Below, one piece after another: positions 6,780 to 11,017 of a stretch of DNA of 11,017 nucleotides. A program made the translations under genes and the position numbers. Within the stretch, counting starts at the first letter, position 1; each line of letters begins with the position of its first letter. The stretch is taken from assembly GCA_019747165.1 (NCBI GenBank), contig JAIERC010000165.1:1-11017 (forward strand), written 5' to 3'. The notes under the pieces were generated by a model, which was given only the letters and a program-made list of their open reading frames with translations, was not told where the DNA came from and did not search any database. Source of the DNA: Sphingomonas sp. (lineage in GTDB: Bacteria > Pseudomonadota > Alphaproteobacteria > Sphingomonadales > Sphingomonadaceae).

Positions 6780-8642
6780 TTACTTTACCACCGGCAACAC
6801 CACCGCTGACCCAGCACACACTTTCTGCTCCGCCTTCACATACTCCTCCGGCTTCGCGCGCGAAATGTTGGGAACGAAGGTCTGCGGGTTGCGGTCAATG
6901 ACCGGGAACCAGCTCGACTGGATTTGCACCATGATGCGGTGGCCTTTTTTGAAAACATGGTCGTGGTCGCGTAAGGGGACATCCCATTTCGTCACTTGCC
7001 CCGGCACCAGCGGCTTTGGATCGATCTCGCTCGTCAGGAAACGGCCGCGCCGGACCTCCATTGCGATTGGCCATTGATAGCCGTTGAGCTGGCGCGGATA
7101 GGCGCCGAGTGGCTTTGATCCATCGAATTTTTCGTAATCATTGGGCAGCACGTCGATCAGCTTTACCACGAAATCGCTGTCGGTGCCGCTGGTCGAGGCC
7201 ATCAGCTCGGCGGCGATCTTGCCGGTGACGGTCAGGTCGGCATCCAAGGGTGCGGAGACATAGCTCAGCACGTCGGGCCGATGATCGACGAAGCGTTGAT
7301 CGGCCGCCTCCCACCAGCGCCATTCGGCACGCGGGTAGGTTGACGAGATCGGGCGCTCGCGGAACGGCACTGGGTTGGCGGGATCGGAAACATAGCTGCG
7401 GCACGCCTCCCCGGCCGCCGGCTTGTCGAAGCTCAGGCTGCCATCGGTGTGGAGATACAGGCTGGTCTCGGTCGCCAATTTGGGCGGCCAGCTCGCATAT
7501 GTTTTCCAGACATTCGATCCTGATTGCAGAATGCGCGCCTCATAAGCGGGCTTCTCGCCCACGCCGTGCAGCCAATAGCGGAAGAACGGCGTCTGGATTT
7601 CGTCACGGAATTCCACGCCCGTGTCGCGGCCAAGCGGGATGTTGCCGAGCATGTCCATTTTGCCCTGCCACGTGCCATGCGCCCAGGGGCCCGCGACCAT
7701 CACATTCAGGTGATCCGGGTCATTCTCCTCCTGCTTGGCATAGATTTGCCAGCTGCCCCACGGGTCTTCCTGGTCCCAGAACCCCGCGACATTCAATGTC
7801 GGCACCGTCGTCTTGCCGAGCGCCTTGTGCCAGTTCTGGTCGGTGTAAAAGCTATCATGATTGGGGTGGTCGAACAGCGAGGTCGCCATCGGCACCTTGC
7901 CGGCCCAGATCTTGTCGAGATTGGCGGCTGCGCCAAGCTTCAGGAAATAATCATAGGTATCGACGCCGCCATAATCGAAATCCGCACCATCATCCTTGGT
8001 CAGTTGGAGCGAGGATACCCAGTCGGCAACATAGCTCAGCCGCAGCGCGCCGTTGCGGTGGAGGTCATCATTGCTCCAATAATCGATCCACGCCGCTTGC
8101 GGGGAGACGGCTTTCAGCGCCGGATGCGGATGAACCAGCGCGACCGCCGCCGCAAAGCCCGGATAGGAGACACCCCACATCCCGACCCGGCCATTGTTCG
8201 GCTTCACATTCTTCACCAGCCAGGCGATCGAATCATAGGCATCGGTTGCCTCATCAACGATCTTCGGATGGCCCGGATGGACCGCCGTCGACAGGGTAAA
8301 TTTCCCATCCGAGCCGAACCGCCCGCGCATCGACTGGAACACAAAGATATAGCCGTCCTTGACCAGCCCTTTCCAGCTACCCGGCACCTGGGGTGGCGCG
8401 CCTTGCGGGATGCCATAGGGGGTGCGCTGGAACAGGATCGGCAGCGGACCCTTTTGGTCGCGGGGGCGCAGAATAACGGTTTCCATCTTCGCCCCGTCGC
8501 GCATCGGCACCATCACCTTTTCAAAAGTGAAAGGGGCTACGGGTGCGGGTGATGCGGCGGGCGCGGTTTGTGGGCGGGCCTGAAGCGCGATCGGTGCCGT
8601 TGCCGCCAGCAACAGACCGATGATCAAAGCAATTTTGCGCAT
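6780..8642 (-). CDS. Exported alpha-amino acid ester hydrolase-like enzyme (S15/CocE superfamily)
   Basis: From the ATG at 8642 the protein has 620 residues. A signal peptide (MRKIALIIGLLLAATAPIALQA) predicts export to the periplasm. The alpha/beta-hydrolase domain follows: RTPYG with Y76 (oxyanion tyrosine), RGRFGSDG, the nucleophile elbow GVSYPG with S159, D290 in WDQEDPWG and H322 in PWAHGTW. E292 and D293 in the same motif, plus D193 in SNDDLH, reproduce the carboxylate cluster with which Xanthomonas/Acetobacter alpha-amino acid ester hydrolases hold the substrate alpha-amino group. After about 370 comes the PepX-C jelly roll (SAPLDADLTVTG, KLIDVLP). Such enzymes hydrolyse or transfer acyl groups from alpha-amino esters and beta-lactams like ampicillin or cephalexin; the natural substrate is unclear. 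An upstream in-frame start at 8699 is rejected because it would bury the signal peptide. Confidence 0.88.
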   Translation of the reverse strand: MRKIALIIGLLLAATAPIALQARPQTAPAASPAPVAPFTFEKVMVPMRDGAKMETVILRPRDQKGPLPILFQRTPYGIPQGAPPQVPGSWKGLVKDGYIFVFQSMRGRFGSDGKFTLSTAVHPGHPKIVDEATDAYDSIAWLVKNVKPNNGRVGMWGVSYPGFAAAVALVHPHPALKAVSPQAAWIDYWSNDDLHRNGALRLSYVADWVSSLQLTKDDGADFDYGGVDTYDYFLKLGAAANLDKIWAGKVPMATSLFDHPNHDSFYTDQNWHKALGKTTVPTLNVAGFWDQEDPWGSWQIYAKQEENDPDHLNVMVAGPWAHGTWQGKMDMLGNIPLGRDTGVEFRDEIQTPFFRYWLHGVGEKPAYEARILQSGSNVWKTYASWPPKLATETSLYLHTDGSLSFDKPAAGEACRSYVSDPANPVPFRERPISSTYPRAEWRWWEAADQRFVDHRPDVLSYVSAPLDADLTVTGKIAAELMASTSGTDSDFVVKLIDVLPNDYEKFDGSKPLGAYPRQLNGYQWPIAMEVRRGRFLTSEIDPKPLVPGQVTKWDVPLRDHDHVFKKGHRIMVQIQSSWFPVIDRNPQTFVPNISRAKPEEYVKAEQKVCAGSAVVLPVVK

Positions 8643-8650
8643 CGTTGCAA

Positions 8651-8655
8651 TCCCT
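8651..8655 (-). promoter_or_regulatory. Ribosome binding site fixing the ester hydrolase start
   Basis: AGGGA on the - strand sits 8 bases before the ATG at 8642. Together with the signal peptide right after that ATG, it decides against the longer frame starting at 8699. Confidence 0.65.
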
Positions 8656-8738
8656 AGCTGATGTTGTCCAAGGCTATCGAGGCAGGCGGCTTGGCGCAAT
8701 CGCTCGCTGGTAGGCAGGTATGATCAATCATTCTTCAA

Positions 8739-8760
8739 CCCCTCCCCTAAAGTGGAGGGG
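8739..8760 (-). terminator. Hairpin downstream of glpX
   Basis: CCCCTCC (8739-8745) and GGAGGGG (8754-8760) are exact reverse complements around an 8-base loop, 18 bases after the glpX stop on the - strand. Only scattered Ts follow, so it is an imperfect intrinsic terminator. Stems of this CCCCTCC type recur between genes in sphingomonads, so it may also be a dispersed repeat. It would separate glpX from the ester hydrolase gene. Confidence 0.6.
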
Positions 8761-8777
8761 CTTGGTCCACGCCCGCG

Positions 8778-9746
8778 TCAATCCAGCCGGTGCTCGCCCT
8801 TTACCCAGCGCACCGTGCCCGAGCTTGAGCGCATCACCACGCTGTCGGTGGTCATCTTGCCCTTCATCCGCTTCACGCCCGCGAGCAGCGATCCGTCGGT
8901 GACGCCGGTCGCCGCGAAGATGCAGTCGCCCTTGGCCAGTTCCTTCAGGTCATATTGCTTGTCGAGATCCTTGATGCCCCATTTGGCGGCGCGGGCGCGT
9001 TCGTCGTCGTTGCGGAACACCAGCCGGCCCTTGAACTGCCCGCCGACGCAGCGCAGCGCCGCTGCCGCCAGCACGCCTTCCGGCGCCCCCCCCTGGCCGA
9101 TATAAATGTCAATATGCGTATCGGGATTGGTCGTCGCGATTACACCGGCGACGTCGCCATCGGGGATCAGCACGATGCCGCAGCCGATCTTGCGCAGCTC
9201 AGCGATCAGCTTTTCATGGCGAGGGCGATCGAGCACGCACGCCACGATGTCGCGCGGTTTGACGCCCTTGGCCTTGGCGATTGCTTTCACATTTTCGGTT
9301 GGCGTCTTGTCGAGGTCGATAATGTCCTTCGGGTAACCGGGGCCGACCGCGATCTTATCCATATAGACATCGGGCGCGTTGAGCAGGCAGCCCTCTTCCG
9401 CAATGGCCAGCACCGCAAGCGAATTGGGGCCCGCTTTGGCGGTGATCGTGGTGCCTTCGAGCGGATCGAGCGCGATGTCGATCTTTGGCCCTTTGCCAAT
9501 CGCCGAGCCGACCTTTTCACCGATATAGAGCATCGGCGCTTCGTCGCGTTCGCCTTCACCGATCACGACGGTGCCGTCCATATACAGTTCGTTCAGTGCA
9601 GCGCGCATTGCCTCGACAGCAGCGGCATCGGCGGCTTTCTCGTCACCGCGCCCGACCAGCTTTGCGGCGGCCACAGCGGCGGCTTCGGTAACGCGCACCA
9701 TTTCCAGCACAAGAACGCGGTCCAGGACTTTGCTTGCCTTTGGCAT
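8778..9746 (-). CDS. glpX: Class II fructose-1,6-bisphosphatase
   Basis: The 322-residue cytoplasmic enzyme removes the 1-phosphate of fructose-1,6-bisphosphate in gluconeogenesis. GlpX hallmarks are all present: GRGDEKAAD with metal ligand D35, GEGERDEAPMLYIGE (63-77), DPLEGTT (94-100) with D94 and E97 as metal ligands, and E223 in GGAPEGVLAAAAL. The C-terminal part carries TGVTDGSLLAGV and MRSSSGTVRWV. Length is normal for the family. Start at 9746 is supported by AAGGA 7 bases upstream. In sphingomonads I would expect homoserine dehydrogenase next to glpX; here the upstream neighbour is instead a glutaminyl cyclotransferase, 112 bases away, so glpX probably has its own promoter. The leader holds three 18-bp repeats. 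Some GlpX proteins in other bacteria also act on sedoheptulose-1,7-bisphosphate; the sequence does not decide this. Confidence 0.97.
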   Translation of the reverse strand: MPKASKVLDRVLVLEMVRVTEAAAVAAAKLVGRGDEKAADAAAVEAMRAALNELYMDGTVVIGEGERDEAPMLYIGEKVGSAIGKGPKIDIALDPLEGTTITAKAGPNSLAVLAIAEEGCLLNAPDVYMDKIAVGPGYPKDIIDLDKTPTENVKAIAKAKGVKPRDIVACVLDRPRHEKLIAELRKIGCGIVLIPDGDVAGVIATTNPDTHIDIYIGQGGAPEGVLAAAALRCVGGQFKGRLVFRNDDERARAAKWGIKDLDKQYDLKELAKGDCIFAATGVTDGSLLAGVKRMKGKMTTDSVVMRSSSGTVRWVKGEHRLD

Positions 9747-9749
9747 CAG

Positions 9750-9803
9750 TCTTTCCTTGATTGGGTTATGGGCCTTGTTGAGGTTAGGGGCCTTGATGGG
9801 GTT
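9750..9803 (-). repeat. Three imperfect 18-bp tandem repeats in the glpX leader
   Basis: Units lie at 9750-9767, 9768-9785 and 9786-9803, with the beginning of a fourth (ATAGGG on the + strand) after 9804. The second and third agree at 15 of 18 bases; the first and third at 12 of 18. Read on the - strand, each unit starts with AACC and contains CAAGG. The CAAGG of the unit nearest the gene is part of the Shine-Dalgarno sequence of glpX. Confidence 0.65.
9754..9758 (-). promoter_or_regulatory. Ribosome binding site of glpX
   Basis: AAGGA on the - strand is 7 bases before the ATG at 9746. It sits in the first of the 18-bp repeats. Confidence 0.65.
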
Positions 9804-9812
9804 ATAGGGTGG

Positions 9813-9841
9813 CGGATAGGCTGCGGGTGCGGGATTGTCGA
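9813..9841 (-). promoter_or_regulatory. Candidate promoter of glpX
   Basis: On the - strand TCGACA (9841-9836, five of six consensus bases), a 17-base spacer and TATCCG (9818-9813, three of six) lie just upstream of the repeats. A second -10-like hexamer, TATAAC (9806-9801), has no good partner. Matched by eye and weak, but the position between the cyclotransferase stop and glpX fits. Confidence 0.25.
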
Positions 9842-9858
9842 GCGCGCGTCGCGACGGA

Positions 9859-10665
9859 TCAAGGCTTGGCCGGTGCCGTTTTGGGTGGCGTGATTTCGAA
9901 CAGCACGGGCCATAATTTGCCGGTCACGAACAACCGACGATGATCGGCATCCCAGGCAATGCCATTGGGGACGGCATTGGGGTCTGTCGGGTTGACCGAT
10001 CGCGTGAGCGCAGACAGATCAATCGCCGCGATCACCTTGCCGCTGACCGGATCGATCCGGACGATATAATTGGTCTGCCAGATATTGGCGAGAATCTCGC
10101 CCTCGACATATTCGATCTCGTTGATCTTGGCGAGCGGGCGGCCGTTGAGCGTGACGCGGAGCCGGCGCTTTTCCTTCAGCGTGACGGGGTCAAGAAAGCG
10201 CAGCTCCGGCGTGCCATCCGACATGATGATCGCCTTGCCGTCGCTCGTCAGCGCCCAGCCCTCGCCGGGATAAGCAAATTTGCCGATTTTCCGAAAGCCA
10301 TCCAGCGTCCAGCGAAAGCCCGTCTGGTGCTGCCAGGTCAGGCTGATGATCTGCTTGCCCCAGGCGATAATCCCTTCGCCAAAATAGGGGGCGGGCACGA
10401 TCACGTCGCGGACGACCTTGCCTGTCTCAAGCGTGACTTTGCGGATCGAGGAATGACCAACCTGGCCAGTGCTTTCGTACAGAAAGCCGTCCTGAAAGAA
10501 CAAGCCCTCCGTAAAGGCAGTGCTGTCATGCGGATAAACGCGGACAATTTGCGCGGCGTCCGCGGGCACGCGCTGTTGCTGATCGTCCGCGCCGATCAGC
10601 AACAGCGCCGCCAAACCGGCCAGCCCCGCAAAGGCCAGCCTGGAAAAGGCCAGCCGCGCCGTCAA
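9859..10665 (-). CDS. Glutaminyl-peptide cyclotransferase, beta-propeller (plant/bacterial) type
   Basis: The 268-residue protein belongs to the papaya-type glutaminyl cyclase family, which converts N-terminal Gln of peptides and proteins to pyroglutamate and is unrelated to the zinc enzyme of animals. Family landmarks in order: HDSTAFTEGLFF with E53, LYESTG (62-67), YFGEG with E97, PGEGWALTSDG (133-143), NEIEYVEGEILANIWQT (182-198) and PNGIAWD plus FVTGKLWPVLFEI with K250. The pattern of repeated blades fits a five-bladed propeller. Two arginines followed by a hydrophobic run (about 10-24) form a signal peptide or anchor, so it should act in the periplasm. The start is a TTG at 10665 that overlaps the dapD stop (TTGA); there is no downstream in-frame ATG until the middle of the protein, so this rare start with translational coupling is likely. 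A perfect inverted repeat lies over codons 20-32. Confidence 0.9.
   Translation of the reverse strand: MTARLAFSRLAFAGLAGLAALLLIGADDQQQRVPADAAQIVRVYPHDSTAFTEGLFFQDGFLYESTGQVGHSSIRKVTLETGKVVRDVIVPAPYFGEGIIAWGKQIISLTWQHQTGFRWTLDGFRKIGKFAYPGEGWALTSDGKAIIMSDGTPELRFLDPVTLKEKRRLRVTLNGRPLAKINEIEYVEGEILANIWQTNYIVRIDPVSGKVIAAIDLSALTRSVNPTDPNAVPNGIAWDADHRRLFVTGKLWPVLFEITPPKTAPAKP
10570..10608. repeat. Perfect 16-bp inverted repeat inside the cyclotransferase gene
   Basis: Left arm 10570-10585 and right arm 10593-10608 (CGATCAGCAACAGCGC) are exact reverse complements around a 7-base loop (10586-10592). It falls on codons 20-32, the end of the signal segment and the DDQQQR stretch, 57 bases after the TTG start. 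In the mRNA it would be a very stable hairpin. Confidence 0.85.
10630..10655. repeat. 11-bp direct repeat in the signal-peptide coding region
   Basis: AAAGGCCAGCC occurs at 10630-10640 and again at 10645-10655. On the coding strand it encodes two copies of RLAF or GLAF, so the hydrophobic signal segment of the cyclotransferase looks partly built by a 15-bp duplication. Confidence 0.7.
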
Positions 10666-11017
10666 TCGCGCAGCAATTCGTTGATGCTGGTCTTTGACCG
10701 CGTTTGCGCATCGACCTGCTTAACGATTACCGCGCAATATAGCGCGGGCTTGCCGTCCCCACCGCCGATGCTGCCCGGCACCACCACGGCATAGGGCGGC
10801 ACGACGCCGCGGTGCACTTCGCCGGTGGCGCGATCGATGATCTTGGTCGATGCACCAAGATAGACGCCCATTGACAGCACAGCCCCCTCACCCACCCGCA
10901 CGCCTTCAGCAACCTCGGCGCGCGCGCCGATAAAGGCGCCGTCGCCGATGATCACCGGATCAGCCTGAAGCGGTTCGAGCACGCCGCCAATCCCGGCGCC
11001 GCCCGACAAATGGACAT
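10662..11017 (-). CDS. dapD: Tetrahydrodipicolinate N-succinyltransferase, C-terminal part (5' end outside window)
   Basis: The visible 118 residues read from VHLSGGAGIGGVLEP at the window edge to SKTSINELLRD at the stop. This is the characteristic C-terminal half of DapD, which succinylates tetrahydrodipicolinate in the succinylase route to diaminopimelate and lysine. Hexapeptide repeats of the left-handed beta-helix are visible (VIIGDGAFIGARAEVAEGV, then VRVGEGAVLSMGVYLGAST), followed by YCAVIVKQVDAQTRSKTSINELLR, where succinyl-CoA-binding and trimer contacts lie in the family. The remainder, including the N-terminal domain, is beyond the right edge. The stop codon overlaps the TTG start of the cyclotransferase gene, so both are likely on one mRNA. 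Confidence 0.96.
   Translation of the reverse strand, partial: VHLSGGAGIGGVLEPLQADPVIIGDGAFIGARAEVAEGVRVGEGAVLSMGVYLGASTKIIDRATGEVHRGVVPPYAVVVPGSIGGGDGKPALYCAVIVKQVDAQTRSKTSINELLRD

Noticed and set aside
7250..8552. Two long overlapping frames (about 340 codons each) on the + strand opposite the ester hydrolase
   Set aside because: The - strand has a complete enzyme with all motifs; the + frames are Arg/Pro/His-rich shadows without recognisable folds.
9750..9815. Tandem repeats considered as a CRISPR-like array
   Set aside because: Units are only 18 bp, imperfect and directly adjacent, with no spacers and no cas gene.
8955..9893. 312-codon + strand frame opposite glpX, extending into the repeats
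   Set aside because: glpX on the - strand is unambiguous, and the + frame has shadow composition with no motif.
9940..10794. 284-codon + strand frame opposite the cyclotransferase and dapD
   Set aside because: It spans two convincing - strand genes and has no family signature.

Overview
The window looks like chromosomal DNA of a GC-rich alphaproteobacterium, most likely a sphingomonad (Sphingomonadales). The basis is the Ala/Lys/Glu-rich RNase E tail ending in a Trp-Trp-Gln-Arg motif, the order rne - M48 peptidase - DsbA-like protein, and short CCCGGG- and CCCCTCC-type hairpins between genes. This placement comes from gene content and style, not from a database search. Ten protein genes fill almost the whole window. 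The longest gene-free stretch is about 135 bases (8643-8777). I see no tRNA, rRNA, CRISPR array, transposase or phage gene.

Left part, + strand (1-4668): the 3' end of rne is followed by a perfect 16-bp hairpin with a TTCG loop. Next come two envelope genes read as one unit, a secreted M48 metalloprotease with a TPR tail and a membrane-anchored DsbA-like thiol oxidoreductase, joined at a TAGTG stop/start. Then comes a two-gene ABC-2 exporter (YadG/YadH type) overlapping by ATGA.

Middle (4737-6724): an Fe(II)/2-oxoglutarate dioxygenase of the TauD/TfdA fold (- strand) and a sulfotransferase-like protein (+ strand) start back to back across about 50 AT-rich bases. This is the least conventional part of the window. 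It could be a small modification module that oxidises and sulfates (or desulfonates) an unknown substrate. The convergent exporter next door is a possible but unproven partner.

Right part, - strand (6780-11017): reading leftward, the end of dapD (lysine/diaminopimelate synthesis) overlaps a beta-propeller glutaminyl-peptide cyclotransferase by TTGA. Then come glpX (class II fructose-1,6-bisphosphatase), preceded by three imperfect 18-bp tandem repeats, and an exported alpha-amino acid ester hydrolase-like enzyme of the S15/CocE superfamily. A perfect 16-bp inverted repeat lies inside the early coding sequence of the cyclotransferase.

I found no clear new defence or mobile system. The best leads are the divergent dioxygenase/sulfotransferase pair, the hairpin inside the cyclotransferase gene, the repeats in front of glpX and the ester hydrolase with a complete amine-binding carboxylate cluster.
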